Origin: an uncultured Flavobacteriales bacterium
GTDB taxonomy: Bacteria > Bacteroidota > Bacteroidia > Flavobacteriales_D > Sanyastnellaceae
Assembly (NCBI GenBank): GCA_913051865.1
Contig: CAJXHE010000014.1
Span: 1-33,733 of the forward strand
Length of the DNA: 33,733 bases
Direction of reading: 5' to 3'
Of this stretch, positions 14,981-24,262 are shown piece after piece; positions within the stretch are counted from its first letter, which is position 1, and every line of letters begins with the position of its first letter. The position numbers were made by a program, and so were the translations under genes. The notes beneath the pieces are model-generated. The model had not been told where the DNA came from. It ran no database searches and worked only from the letters and a program-made list of their open reading frames with translations.

Positions 14981-17891
14981 AGCTTCTTGATTTGCCAAAC
15001 GGCATCCAACGTAAAAACCCCCATGCTAGAGCCGTCATAAGCCAAAGCACAAGAATATTGTAATACAGTGTAGACATATTGATGCCTGCTATATTTTTTG
15101 ATGGGGAAAAATAGGGCGCATAAAATCCATTGACATTTCTGGTGTGATGGTGAATTGGAGACGCCGTAGGCTTAAATCCAGCGTCTAAATCTAAAATCCT
15201 CACAGATCTTTCTTCCTGTAAAACCCACTCTGCAATTTCATCATTGCGATAGAGATCTCTTAATTTCCCGAGCCCTCCATCTTCAATCAGTCTCATTTTT
15301 CTAGAATCCTTTTCCTTGAATGCAAATTGATAAGCATTTCTAAATGCGGTATCCCATAATTTTCTGTTTTCGATCCCCTTAGGTGGAGGTGTTAAACCCC
15401 AATAAAGAAGATCTTCCCCTGCCCTCCTCCATTCTCTTTCTATCCAATCTAAATCACGCGCAGAATGACAGACATCCTCTAACCAAAAGTCTCTTCTCCA
15501 TGCTGATTGTCTTATGATATCATCTAAATCACAAAAAACGGATTCATACGAATTTTTCCGATATTGATGAACGGCCAAAGCTTCGAAGCCCCATCTGGAG
15601 ACCATTAAGTCACCCAAAATCGGAACATGAACTTCACTCGTAAACCAAGAATTAAAACGGTCAAATCGCACAATTGCACCGCCAAATATAATTTGAGGAA
15701 TGATCAGTAAAGGAATGATCATATATATAACCTTCGCTGATTTAAAGGCGGCTGAAATATTTAAACCGAGCAGGTTTCCAAAAATAGAAACGCTGAATAA
15801 TACAAGTGAATGAACCCAGAACATGCCAGGTATTTCTAGGATGAAGTGAGATACAGCGACAAATCCAAGGGTTTGTATTGCGGAGGTAATCGCGCTAACA
15901 GCAATCTTAGCTTGTAAGTAACTCCCCCATCTTAAAAAAAGAAAGCGTTCTCTGCGCAAGAGCGCTCTGTCCCGATGAATCTCCTCTGCACAGATGCTAA
16001 GTCCTAGAAACAATGAGACAATGACTGATATAAATAAGAATTGAGGGATATTTTCACTTGTTCTAAAAATATAATCTCCACCTTTTGGAGCATATCTCAT
16101 AAACAATGCGAGAAGCGCCGCAAGCATTGGGGCTTCTAAGAAATTCACGATTAAATACTGCCTGTTGGTTCTTTTTGCGTTAAAATCTCTCGAGAAATAA
16201 GTTCTGAATTGTGAAAGTGCTGTTGGAACACTATTTGTCGCCTTTAAATGCGGCAATTCACTGTCCTTGGGTTCTGCTCCCTTGGCTATAATGACATTAA
16301 AAAAGTCATTCCATTCTTTTGCTTCTATTCGCCTTTCGTCAGAAATATTACCATATTCATCAACAACTCTTGATTCAATAATATCAAAGATCTGTTCAGG
16401 ACTAATATTTCCACATTGAAAACAAGCGGCATGATTAGGATCAACTTGATTTGTTAATTCCTTGAAATATGGAATGGTAGAATTGGGGTCACCATAAAAA
16501 ATGGGGTACCCTCCTTGATCTAAAATAAAAAACTTGTCAAAGAGTTTGAAAATATCAGATGATGGTTGATGAATCACTGCAAAGACCAGCTTCCCTCTGT
16601 GAGACATCTCCTTAAGCAGATCCATAATCTGAATGCTATCGTGGCTAGAAAGTCCAGAAGTAGGTTCGTCAACGAAAAGAACAAGAGGCTCCCTGATGAG
16701 CTCTAAAGCAATATTAAGACGCTTTCTTTGTCCTCCAGAGATTGTTTTATCTAGAACTGACCCTACTCTTAAATCTTTGGTATCCCAAAGCCCTAGGCTT
16801 TTTAGTGTTGAATCTACTTTCTCATCAATGGCAAGGTCTGATAGTTTTCCGAAAGTAAGTTGTGCACTATAACGGAGATTTTGGCGCACTGTTAATTCTG
16901 AGATCAAAGAATCCTCTTGACCTATATGACCTATTGTCCCTTTTATTGAATCCGCATCCAGATGTATATCAACGCCATTAAGTAATACTTTGCCAAAGGT
17001 GGGTTTAGTGGTGCCATTTAAGACATTTAAAAGCGTTGACTTGCCTGAACCGCTTCCCCCCATAATTCCTACCAAATTCCCCTCTCTCTCTGAAATGTTA
17101 AATTGATGTAAGGCTTGGTCTTTAGGGAAGCTGAAGTAATGCGAAACGTCTTGCGCAGTAAAGGATATTTTCGGCAATTCTGGACTGTCAATAAATTGTC
17201 TTACCAAATCGCTAAAGAAAACCCTTGATTCATTGACACCCTTTAATACTGAACCAGGAATCATAATTGCTACAGTGCCGTTTGGAATTAGCTGGCTGTT
17301 TAAATAAACCGCATTGTCACCAAAACATCGGACAAGAAATAAGGTCTCATTTGAAAGCTTATATCCTATTGCCTTTCCAGACTCACCATTAGAATTGAGT
17401 GATTTATTTACATCTTTGAGAACAAAGCTACCTTCTATACCATCGGTGAATGGCGAATCTGTATTCACCAATGCATGAATGCCTGAAACATCATTCTGAT
17501 TCAACAAAAAAGATGAGCTCACTGCACTCAGGAATTCAACAGAATTAGCATGAACATTTGTGACCTTAACAAATTCTAGAAGTCGGAGATATACAATACA
17601 CTTATCTCTGTGAGCCAATTCTTTATTGATGTTTTCACAAGTACGGAGAAGCTTCGTAGACAGTCTGGCAAGGCGTTTTGCTTCAGGCAGTTCTCCGCTG
17701 TTGTTTTTTAGCTGAAACGTATTTAAATGATCATCATATCTCCCCAAATAATAATCGACCACTTTCTTTGACAATCTCCCCCGCAAATATCGGCTAGCTG
17801 TCTGCCTTCCTATGAGTTCTTCTTTCTCGGTTCTGCCTGCAGCAAACAGAGCGAAGAGTTGGGTGAGTGCGTCTAATATACCTGTTGTCAT
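14964..17891 (-). CDS. ABCG-like ABC transporter with N-terminal TerB-like and FHA-like segments
   Basis: One-chain ABC half-transporter of 975 residues in the inner membrane. Order: a helical N-terminal region (1-145) recalling TerB-like domains; a beta-rich segment (about 175-235) whose VYLNSQLIPNG and IMIPGSVLKG resemble the last strands of an FHA domain; an ATPase with Walker A GGSGSGKST (about 278-286), signature ISGGQRKRLNIAL and Walker B VLFVDEPTSGL; then six membrane segments (from about 580) with a long loop of about 170 residues before the last one. EPTSGLSSHDS is typical of the WHITE/ABCG group. Mycobacterium tuberculosis Rv1747 has an FHA-ABCG layout regulated by Ser/Thr phosphorylation. 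I chose ATG 17891 over the overlapping TTG at 17894. CACATTTG directly abuts this ATG. ATPase and permease are firm; the N-terminal domains are tentative. Confidence 0.88.
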   Translation of the reverse strand: MTTGILDALTQLFALFAAGRTEKEELIGRQTASRYLRGRLSKKVVDYYLGRYDDHLNTFQLKNNSGELPEAKRLARLSTKLLRTCENINKELAHRDKCIVYLRLLEFVKVTNVHANSVEFLSAVSSSFLLNQNDVSGIHALVNTDSPFTDGIEGSFVLKDVNKSLNSNGESGKAIGYKLSNETLFLVRCFGDNAVYLNSQLIPNGTVAIMIPGSVLKGVNESRVFFSDLVRQFIDSPELPKISFTAQDVSHYFSFPKDQALHQFNISEREGNLVGIMGGSGSGKSTLLNVLNGTTKPTFGKVLLNGVDIHLDADSIKGTIGHIGQEDSLISELTVRQNLRYSAQLTFGKLSDLAIDEKVDSTLKSLGLWDTKDLRVGSVLDKTISGGQRKRLNIALELIREPLVLFVDEPTSGLSSHDSIQIMDLLKEMSHRGKLVFAVIHQPSSDIFKLFDKFFILDQGGYPIFYGDPNSTIPYFKELTNQVDPNHAACFQCGNISPEQIFDIIESRVVDEYGNISDERRIEAKEWNDFFNVIIAKGAEPKDSELPHLKATNSVPTALSQFRTYFSRDFNAKRTNRQYLIVNFLEAPMLAALLALFMRYAPKGGDYIFRTSENIPQFLFISVIVSLFLGLSICAEEIHRDRALLRRERFLFLRWGSYLQAKIAVSAITSAIQTLGFVAVSHFILEIPGMFWVHSLVLFSVSIFGNLLGLNISAAFKSAKVIYMIIPLLIIPQIIFGGAIVRFDRFNSWFTSEVHVPILGDLMVSRWGFEALAVHQYRKNSYESVFCDLDDIIRQSAWRRDFWLEDVCHSARDLDWIEREWRRAGEDLLYWGLTPPPKGIENRKLWDTAFRNAYQFAFKEKDSRKMRLIEDGGLGKLRDLYRNDEIAEWVLQEERSVRILDLDAGFKPTASPIHHHTRNVNGFYAPYFSPSKNIAGINMSTLYYNILVLWLMTALAWGFLRWMPFGKSRSFSVSR

Positions 17892-18001
17892 CAAATGTGA
17901 AGTTCAAGGAATTCTCTTGTTGATACGCACATGAGTTCAATAAGTTTCCTTCAAGTTTGTGAACATTTTAAACAAACATAAAATATGAACTCCCGCAACG
18001 A

Positions 18002-19558
18002 CTATTGTCTCTCATAACATCCCTTGTCAGGACTCAATGTCGATCGGGGGTAACCATCTAAATCAGAAGAAACATCGGTTGCTTCAAAAGGAGGAATAGA
18101 CGAGATTCCATTCCATATCGTACTGTTTCCTTCAAGTCTGAAGTTTCTGTTTATTTCTGATTGAAATGGAGGTTCTTGATCCAGTGTGCAATCCGAATCT
18201 ATAAGATTATAGGGGAAATCTGGATCTTGAACGTCTAAAGCACAAGATTGAAAGATTGGTGTTGAATAATCACTGGGAACCAAGATGCTCGAAACAAGCT
18301 CATCAACATCATTTAATGAAGCATTATTCCCCCATATAATACAATTTTTAAACTCAGTTTCTGGATGAAATGGCCGATTAATAATCCCATCAACACTCTC
18401 ATACCAATCATTTACATATACTGATGCGCCTTGTCTAAAAGACCCATTGGACCAATAATTTGCAAAAGTGGATAGGTGCATTATTATTTTGCCTCCCAAA
18501 GTAAAGGCGCCGCACGTCTCACCACAATCAGTAAATAAATTATTTACCCCCCTAATAAATCCTCCTTGTGAAAGCAATCCAACAGAGGACATGTTTGAAA
18601 TTTCAGTGTTAGAAATATTCAAAGCGTAATTGGAACCAACAGCGACACTATCCACCCACAGACCTACTGTGCCATTTTTAAACACAGCATGGTTTATCGA
18701 AGAATTCGCAGACCTGTCAAGCCATACTCCCCCTCTATTTACAGTATAATATACATTCTCTCCTTCATATTGAAATTCAATGGGGAATTCAAGTCCCCAT
18801 TGTCCAGGGTAATTTGAATATGAATCTTCGAGTCTGTCTCCTTGAAAAATAACCTTGTCTTGCAAAGTGCCTTCGATATGTATGCTCCCTCCTTGAACCC
18901 AAATTCCACTTCCAGGATGCACATAAACTTCTGCGCCTGCTTCTATAGTCAAAGAACACCCAGGTTGTACGCGAATGGGACCATAGATCACATGGGGTAA
19001 ATCACTGCTCCAAATTTCATCACAGTCTAAAATATTATCGGGTGGGTCACTTGAATCGAACCAATTTCCCGGTTGGTAATGAAATTCAGCATTTCGTCCA
19101 TATGCGACTAAGGACACAAATTGATCAGATCCATTTGTCCTAAATCTTATTCTGTCCTGATTAATAAATGCGGATGAACTACTTGTTGGGTCGACAGTCA
19201 CCTCTACGAAAATATAGAGACTGTCGTTGGGTAAAATTGTAACATCTTGCAGTTGCGTTAATGGATTTCCAGACTCGTCAACTCCTTGACCGTCAATGTT
19301 TATCCTATAATCGCTTCCCAATCCATCCTCTAACTGAATTCTATCAATTAACAATGCTTCGTCGTGAGGGTTTTTTACAGATAAGTAGAGGCTTATAGAA
19401 CCAATCGTCGTAAAAACCGAATCGAATAAAAGTGTGTCTTCAGAAAACTCTAACAGGGAGTAGGGGTCAGATGTGTAGTTGATTTTAGTACACCCACTTG
19501 CCGTCAAAAAAAATATGACTGCGATTGTTAAATATATATATGCAACGATCTTACTCAT
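18002..19558 (-). CDS. Lipoprotein with right-handed beta-helix repeats
   Basis: The N-terminus is a lipoprotein signal peptide with lipobox LTASGC (Cys23), so the mature protein is lipid-anchored, probably in the outer membrane. Residues about 40-150 look like an Ig-like beta domain (NPHDEALLIDRIQL, DSLYIFVEVTVDP). From about 185 there is a run of short beta-strand turns (SLTIEAGAEVYVHPGSGIWV, then VWLDRSANSSINHAVFKNGTVGLWV, then NISNTEISNMSSVGLL) characteristic of parallel beta-helix proteins of the pectate-lyase-like fold. No catalytic site can be assigned; such proteins may bind or cut polysaccharides or act as surface scaffolds. Transcribed in the same direction as rpoD with an 80-bp gap. 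A near-consensus -7 element (CATATTTG) ends 4 nt before the ATG. Confidence 0.8.
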   Translation of the reverse strand: MSKIVAYIYLTIAVIFFLTASGCTKINYTSDPYSLLEFSEDTLLFDSVFTTIGSISLYLSVKNPHDEALLIDRIQLEDGLGSDYRINIDGQGVDESGNPLTQLQDVTILPNDSLYIFVEVTVDPTSSSSAFINQDRIRFRTNGSDQFVSLVAYGRNAEFHYQPGNWFDSSDPPDNILDCDEIWSSDLPHVIYGPIRVQPGCSLTIEAGAEVYVHPGSGIWVQGGSIHIEGTLQDKVIFQGDRLEDSYSNYPGQWGLEFPIEFQYEGENVYYTVNRGGVWLDRSANSSINHAVFKNGTVGLWVDSVAVGSNYALNISNTEISNMSSVGLLSQGGFIRGVNNLFTDCGETCGAFTLGGKIIMHLSTFANYWSNGSFRQGASVYVNDWYESVDGIINRPFHPETEFKNCIIWGNNASLNDVDELVSSILVPSDYSTPIFQSCALDVQDPDFPYNLIDSDCTLDQEPPFQSEINRNFRLEGNSTIWNGISSIPPFEATDVSSDLDGYPRSTLSPDKGCYERQ

Positions 19559-19562
19559 GCTA

Positions 19563-19570
19563 CAAATATG
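19563..19570 (-). promoter_or_regulatory. Possible -7 element of the lipoprotein gene
   Basis: CATATTTG on the minus strand differs at one position from TAnnTTTG and ends 4 nt before the start codon at 19558. Supportive only because the same spacing recurs at other genes here. Confidence 0.3.
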
Positions 19571-19638
19571 GCCCTCTTTTCTTTGAGAATAAAATAGGCT
19601 TATTACTTAAGAAAAATTGGACGACACGTACAAGGGTA

Positions 19639-20508
19639 CTATCCAAGATATCCTTTGAGTATTCTACTCCTACTGGTGTGTTTAAGTCTTCGTATCGCCT
19701 TTTCTTTAATTTGGCGGACACGTTCACGCGTCAAATCAAAACGTTCTCCGATTTCTTCAAGCGTCATAGGATGTTCTCCATTGAGCCCGAAATAAAGACG
19801 AATAACATCTGCTTCACGAGGCGTGAGCGTTCGAAGAGATCGTTCAATCTCTCTGCGCAAGCTTTCTGTCATTAATTCATCATCAGGTGAAGGTGAATCA
19901 CCCAAGCGAAGGACATCATACATCGTGCTTGAACTCTCGTCCCCTTCTTTAAGAGGAGCATCCATACTCACGTGACGACCCGCATTCTTTAACGACTGCT
20001 TTACTTCGTCTAACGTCATGTCTAGAGATTCCGCTAACTCTACCGCTGTAGGAGGTCTCTCGAATTCTTGCTCAAGACGCGCAAAAGCCTTGTTAATCTT
20101 ATTAATCGAGCCGATTTTATTAAGCGGAAGACGTACTATTCTACTCTGCTCAGCAAGAGCTTGAAGAATACTTTGTCGAATCCACCAAACAGCATAAGAA
20201 ATGAATTTAAATCCACGGGTTTCATCAAAACGCTGTGCTGCTTTAATGAGACCTAAGTTTCCTTCATTAATTAAGTCGGGAAGTGAAAGGCCTTGATTTT
20301 GATATTGTTTAGATACAGACACAACGAAACGTAAGTTTGCTTTTGTCAGTTTCTCAAGAGCAACTTGATCTCCAGCTTTGATCTTTCGCGCTAGCTCTAC
20401 CTCTTCTTCCGCAGTAATCAGATCTACTCGACCGATTTCTTGGAGGTATTTATCTAGCGACGCGGTCTCCCTATTGGTGACTTGTTTCGTTATTTTTAGC
20501 TGCCTCAT
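19639..20508 (-). CDS. rpoD: Primary sigma factor RpoD, Bacteroidota type
   Basis: Directs RNA polymerase to housekeeping promoters. At 289 residues it lacks region 1.1 and the long non-conserved insert of proteobacterial sigma-70. Region 1.2 ([16 protein letters not shown]), region 2 with [17 protein letters not shown] and the -10-reading helix [14 protein letters not shown], region 3, and region 4 with the helix-turn-helix [20 protein letters not shown] are all present and intact. Bacteroidota RpoD recognises TAnnTTTG (-7) and TTTG (-33), matching the elements found upstream of several genes in this window. Located between the beta-helix lipoprotein and pnp, with about 80-bp gaps on each side; no exact -7 element is seen upstream of it. 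Confidence 0.96.
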   Translation of the reverse strand: MRQLKITKQVTNRETASLDKYLQEIGRVDLITAEEEVELARKIKAGDQVALEKLTKANLRFVVSVSKQYQNQGLSLPDLINEGNLGLIKAAQRFDETRGFKFISYAVWWIRQSILQALAEQSRIVRLPLNKIGSINKINKAFARLEQEFERPPTAVELAESLDMTLDEVKQSLKNAGRHVSMDAPLKEGDESSSTMYDVLRLGDSPSPDDELMTESLRREIERSLRTLTPREADVIRLYFGLNGEHPMTLEEIGERFDLTRERVRQIKEKAIRRLKHTSRSRILKGYLG

Positions 20509-20588
20509 GTGCTTTATTTATACTTAATGCCAAACAATACTATATAACGCAAAATTGTAGGACTTTCGTCTTTCAACTTCACTGCTTA

Positions 20589-22808
20589 TTAATCACGATT
20601 TCTTCTGTCACGGCGATCCCCCCTATCTCCTCTATCTCCACGGTCACGACGTGGTCTTTCAGCTGGTTCAACAAATCCTTCAGGTTTGTCAAGAATTGCT
20701 TTACGGCTCAACTTTATCTTGCCTGTTTTAGGATCACGACCTACGACTTTAAACTTCACTTTTTCTCCTTCCTTGAGAACGTCCTCAACTTTATCGACAC
20801 GTTTCCATTCAAGTTCACTAACGTGTAACAAACCATCTATTCCAGGAAGAACTTCAACAAAGGCACCATATGGCATGATTGTCTTCACCTTTCCTTCATA
20901 AATTTCTCCGATTTCTACAGTTGGGGGGAAGGCAATTTGCTTAATACGTGCAACAGCATCTTCGATTGAAGCTTTATCTGAAGCTGCAACCTCAACACGG
21001 CCTTCGCCATCAATATCCTCGATAGAAATGTTCGTATTTGTATCTGCTTGAAGTTCCTGAATGATTTTTCCTCCAGGTCCGATAATTGCGCCGATAGCAT
21101 CTGCAGGAACGTTGAATGCAACGATTCTTGGCGCGTGCTCTTTGAAATCTTCACGTGGCTTATCTAGAACTTTAAGCATCTCACGACGAATATGATGACG
21201 ACCCTCACGCGCTTGCTCTAAAGCTTCTCTTAGAACATCCATGCTTATTCCTTGGATCTTCATATCCATTTGGCAAGCAGTGATACCATCTTCGGTACCC
21301 GTTATTTTAAAGTCCATGTCACCTAAGTGATCTTCGTCTCCAAGGATGTCACTGAGAATTGCATACTTACCCGTTTCCTTGTCAGTAATCAATCCCATTG
21401 CAATGCCTGAAACTGGGGCCTTAATTTTAATACCACCATCCATCAGGGCAAGCGTTCCTGCACATACTGTAGCCATAGACGATGACCCATTTGATTCCAG
21501 TATCTCAGAAACCAATCTAATGGTGTAAGGACATTCGTCAACTGGAGGCAATACGTGTTTAAGCGCACGTAGAGCAAGATTACCGTGACCTACTTCTCTT
21601 CTGCTCGTTCCACGAAGTGGTCTCTCCTCACCTGTAGAAAATGGTGGAAAGTTATAATGAAGTAAGAACTTCTCAGTTTTACGAACCAACGCACTATCTA
21701 TTAACTGTTCATCTTGCTTCGTGCCAAGTGTTAAAGTCGTTAATGATTGTGTTTCACCTCTTGTAAAGAGCGCAGAACCATGACAGCTAGGCAGGTAATC
21801 GACTTCCCCCCATATCGCACGTATATCGGTTGTAGAACGTCCATCAAGACGAACACCTTCCAATAGAACCAAATCTCTAATTGCCTTTTTCTCTACATCG
21901 TGAATGTAAGATTTAAGCATAAACGCTTTTTCCTTTCCTTCTTCATCTGAAAGAGTCTCAACGAATTCAGATTTAATGGCTTTAAAAGAAGCTTTTCTTT
22001 CAGCTTTTGATTTGCCATTTTGAGCAGCCTCATACAATTTAGGATATAATGTATCAAAGACCTTTGCCTTGAGGACATCATCGTGATCTTCATGAGAATA
22101 TTCACGACTTTCTCCATGTTTACCAACAGCTTTTGCCAATTCTATTTGCGCTTCGCACTGCAAAGTAATTGCTTTTGAAGCCACTTCAATGGCATCAACC
22201 ATTTCTGACTCACTAACTTCTGACATCTCACCCTCAACCATGACAATACTGTCAATAGTACCTGCAACCATCAAGTCAATGTCAGCCAACTCTAATTCTG
22301 ATCGAAGGGGATTGATAATGAATTCACCATTGACACGTGCTACACGTACCTCAGAAATAGGGCCATTAAATGGCACATCACTTACAGCAATACAAGCGCT
22401 TGCCGCTAATCCAACCAAACTATCTGGCAAAACATCTTCATCCGAAGACATCAACTGAACCATGACCTGAGTGCCTGCGTGATAATCCGATGGGAACATC
22501 GGACGAAGCGCTCTATCTACCAATCGCATGACAAGCACCTCTGAATCAGAAGGTCGCGCCTCACGCTTAAAGAATCCACCAGGGAATCTGCCAGCGGCAG
22601 CATACTTCTCTCTGTAATCGACTGTTAATGGAAGGAAGTCTACTTCGTCTCTCGCATTATTACTACTAACTATTGTAGCAAGTAGCATTGTTTTTCCGCA
22701 ACGTAGAACAATAGAACCGTCGGCTTGTTTTGCAAGCTTTCCAGTTTCAAGGCTGATCTCGCGCCCTTTGCCGAGATCAATGGTTTGGTTGTTTACCGTG
22801 TAATTCAT
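20589..22808 (-). CDS. pnp: Polyribonucleotide nucleotidyltransferase (PNPase)
   Basis: 3'-to-5' phosphorolytic exoribonuclease, a homotrimer working in RNA turnover. In 739 residues: a first RNase PH domain (about 10-140, with [26 protein letters not shown]), an all-helical domain, a second RNase PH domain (about 315-545, with [10 protein letters not shown] and [13 protein letters not shown]), a KH domain (about 555-620, [13 protein letters not shown]) and an S1 domain (about 625-700, [28 protein letters not shown]). The tail is Arg/Asp-rich (repeated RGD/RRD), a likely RNA- or protein-contact extension. It follows rpsO, the classical order, with a stable hairpin in the spacer that could be a processing or autoregulatory site as in E. 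coli. ATG at 22808. Confidence 0.97.
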   Translation of the reverse strand: MNYTVNNQTIDLGKGREISLETGKLAKQADGSIVLRCGKTMLLATIVSSNNARDEVDFLPLTVDYREKYAAAGRFPGGFFKREARPSDSEVLVMRLVDRALRPMFPSDYHAGTQVMVQLMSSDEDVLPDSLVGLAASACIAVSDVPFNGPISEVRVARVNGEFIINPLRSELELADIDLMVAGTIDSIVMVEGEMSEVSESEMVDAIEVASKAITLQCEAQIELAKAVGKHGESREYSHEDHDDVLKAKVFDTLYPKLYEAAQNGKSKAERKASFKAIKSEFVETLSDEEGKEKAFMLKSYIHDVEKKAIRDLVLLEGVRLDGRSTTDIRAIWGEVDYLPSCHGSALFTRGETQSLTTLTLGTKQDEQLIDSALVRKTEKFLLHYNFPPFSTGEERPLRGTSRREVGHGNLALRALKHVLPPVDECPYTIRLVSEILESNGSSSMATVCAGTLALMDGGIKIKAPVSGIAMGLITDKETGKYAILSDILGDEDHLGDMDFKITGTEDGITACQMDMKIQGISMDVLREALEQAREGRHHIRREMLKVLDKPREDFKEHAPRIVAFNVPADAIGAIIGPGGKIIQELQADTNTNISIEDIDGEGRVEVAASDKASIEDAVARIKQIAFPPTVEIGEIYEGKVKTIMPYGAFVEVLPGIDGLLHVSELEWKRVDKVEDVLKEGEKVKFKVVGRDPKTGKIKLSRKAILDKPEGFVEPAERPRRDRGDRGDRGDRRDRRNRD

Positions 22809-22941
22809 TTCTTTTTTTTTATCTCACTCTGCAATTTGATTCGCTAACGAAGCGATACGGTGTTAAACACGCCGCTTTAACTTCATCAAAAATCAAGCCA
22901 ATTAATTCGATTTTGTACAACTGGAAGAACACAAGAAATCG

Positions 22942-22959
22942 CGAGTAAAATCTTACTCG
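22942..22959 (-). other. rpsO-pnp intergenic hairpin
   Basis: CGAGTAA (22942-22948, read after a one-base offset) and TTACTCG (22953-22959) form a perfect 7-bp stem around a 4-nt loop, about 30 nt after the rpsO stop. No T-run follows on the minus strand, so an RNA-processing site or attenuator is more likely than a full terminator. In E. coli an RNase III hairpin in this position controls pnp. Confidence 0.45.
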
Positions 22960-22990
22960 GTTTATTAACTGTGATCTTGTCAGCATTAAA

Positions 22991-23263
22991 TTAGCGTCGT
23001 AGCCCTAATTCTTTCACAATAGCACGATATCTAGTGATATCCTTACTTATTAAGTAATCAAGTGCTTTACGACGTTTAGCGACTAACGCAATTAGAGCGC
23101 GTTGGGTACTAAAATCTTTTCTGTTAGTCTTAAGGTGATTCGTGAGATGCGAAATACGATAAGAGTAAATGGCAACTTGTGCCTCTGGAGAACCTGTATC
23201 GGCAACTCCTTTTCCGTGCTTTTCGAAGAATTCTTTCTTCTTTTCAGTATCTAAATAGTACAT
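22991..23263 (-). CDS. rpsO: 30S ribosomal protein S15
   Basis: Primary 16S rRNA-binding protein of the small subunit, also a component of intersubunit bridge B4. The 90-residue length is normal. Family blocks: HGKGVADTGSPEAQVAIYSYRI (15-36), LTNHLKTNRKDFSTQRALIALVAKRRKALDYL (about 37-68) and YRAIVKELGLRR at the C-terminus. ATG at 23263. A -7 element (23309-23316) lies upstream, and pnp follows in the same direction. Confidence 0.97.
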   Translation of the reverse strand: MYYLDTEKKKEFFEKHGKGVADTGSPEAQVAIYSYRISHLTNHLKTNRKDFSTQRALIALVAKRRKALDYLISKDITRYRAIVKELGLRR

Positions 23264-23308
23264 GGCGAAATCTTTTGATGTCCGTTATGCGAATAAAATT
23301 TAACGACG

Positions 23309-23316
23309 CAAATGTA
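23309..23316 (-). promoter_or_regulatory. rpsO -7 element
   Basis: TACATTTG on the minus strand matches TAnnTTTG exactly and would give a leader of about 40 nt, long enough for S15 autoregulation. No clear -33 box. Confidence 0.5.
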
Positions 23317-23384
23317 CGATATTAAATTAGAATACTTGCATTAATCGTCGCAACGTAATGTCAACAATATGTTATTGAAAAACT

Positions 23385-24236
23385 TTAGTAAGAAGTATGA
23401 AGCATTCTGATTGCAAAATGCAACTTTGATTTCAGATCTTTTCGAGGAACAATGGCATCTAAGAAACCGTGCTCTAATAAAAATTCTGACCGCTGAAAGC
23501 CTTCTGGCAAGTCCTTGCCAATTGTTTCTTTAACCACTCGAGGTCCTGCAAAAGCAATAAGCGCATTTGGCTCAGCGATATTGAGATCTCCTAGCATCGC
23601 AAATGAAGCTGTTACGCCACCTGTCGTTGGATCTGTTAGTATACTTATATATGGCAAGCCTGCCTTAGCAAGCATCGAGAGTTTGGCGCTGGTTTTTGCC
23701 ATTTGCATTAAGCTGTAACCGGCTTCCATCATCCTTGCCCCTCCTGACTTAGAAATGCAAATAAATGGCCTGCCTTTCTTAATCGCATGATCAATTCCAC
23801 GTGCAATTTTTTCTCCAACAACGGACCCCATAGATCCCCCGATAAAAGAGAAATCCATACAAGCAATCACAACAGGAACACCTTCAATTTCACCAGAGGC
23901 AACTCTTAACGCATCATTTAACCCCGTTTTCTCTTTTGCTGAAGCTAGTCTTTTTTTATAGGGCTTTGTATCGGTAAAAGTTAATGGATCTTCTGAAGTC
24001 ATTTTAGGTGCGAGGCTTCGACATTTGCCGTTGTCAAATAACAACGCAAAATACTCTGTACTGCCAATACGCTCGTGATGGTCACAGTGTCCACATACCC
24101 ACAGTGCATCTTCATGATCCTGAGCAGACACAACGCTTTTACAACTCGGACACTTGTACCAAGCACCCTCAGGTATCTCCTTTTTCTCAGCCGACTTCGT
24201 CGTTATGCCTTCTGTATTTCTTTGGAACCAACCCAT
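23385..24236 (-). CDS. accD: Acetyl-CoA carboxylase carboxyltransferase subunit beta
   Basis: With AccA, transfers the carboxyl group from carboxybiotin to acetyl-CoA to make malonyl-CoA, the first step of fatty-acid synthesis. An N-terminal four-cysteine zinc ribbon is visible (CPSC then CGHC, about residues 24-46), followed by the crotonase-like carboxyltransferase core with [16 protein letters not shown] (about 132-147), [41 protein letters not shown] and [13 protein letters not shown] place the start at ATG 24236 ([11 protein letters not shown]), as in relatives; the TTG at 24251 would add five residues but sits inside the promoter -7 element and cannot be on the mRNA from it. 283 residues, normal for the family. 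Confidence 0.95.
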   Translation of the reverse strand: MGWFQRNTEGITTKSAEKKEIPEGAWYKCPSCKSVVSAQDHEDALWVCGHCDHHERIGSTEYFALLFDNGKCRSLAPKMTSEDPLTFTDTKPYKKRLASAKEKTGLNDALRVASGEIEGVPVVIACMDFSFIGGSMGSVVGEKIARGIDHAIKKGRPFICISKSGGARMMEAGYSLMQMAKTSAKLSMLAKAGLPYISILTDPTTGGVTASFAMLGDLNIAEPNALIAFAGPRVVKETIGKDLPEGFQRSEFLLEHGFLDAIVPRKDLKSKLHFAIRMLHTSY

Positions 24237-24248
24237 GTTTTTTTTTGA

Positions 24249-24256
24249 CAAAGTTA
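24249..24256 (-). promoter_or_regulatory. accD -7 element
   Basis: TAACTTTG on the minus strand matches TAnnTTTG exactly and ends 12 nt before the ATG at 24236, giving a very short leader. It lies in the 26-bp gap after the Omp85 gene and rules out the TTG start at 24251 for transcripts from this site. Confidence 0.5.
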
Positions 24257-24262
24257 ATCGGG

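Noticed and set aside
22840-22860. CGCT-AACGA-AGCG hairpin before pnp
   Set aside because: Stem of only 5 bp, no T-run and no other support for a riboswitch or attenuator.
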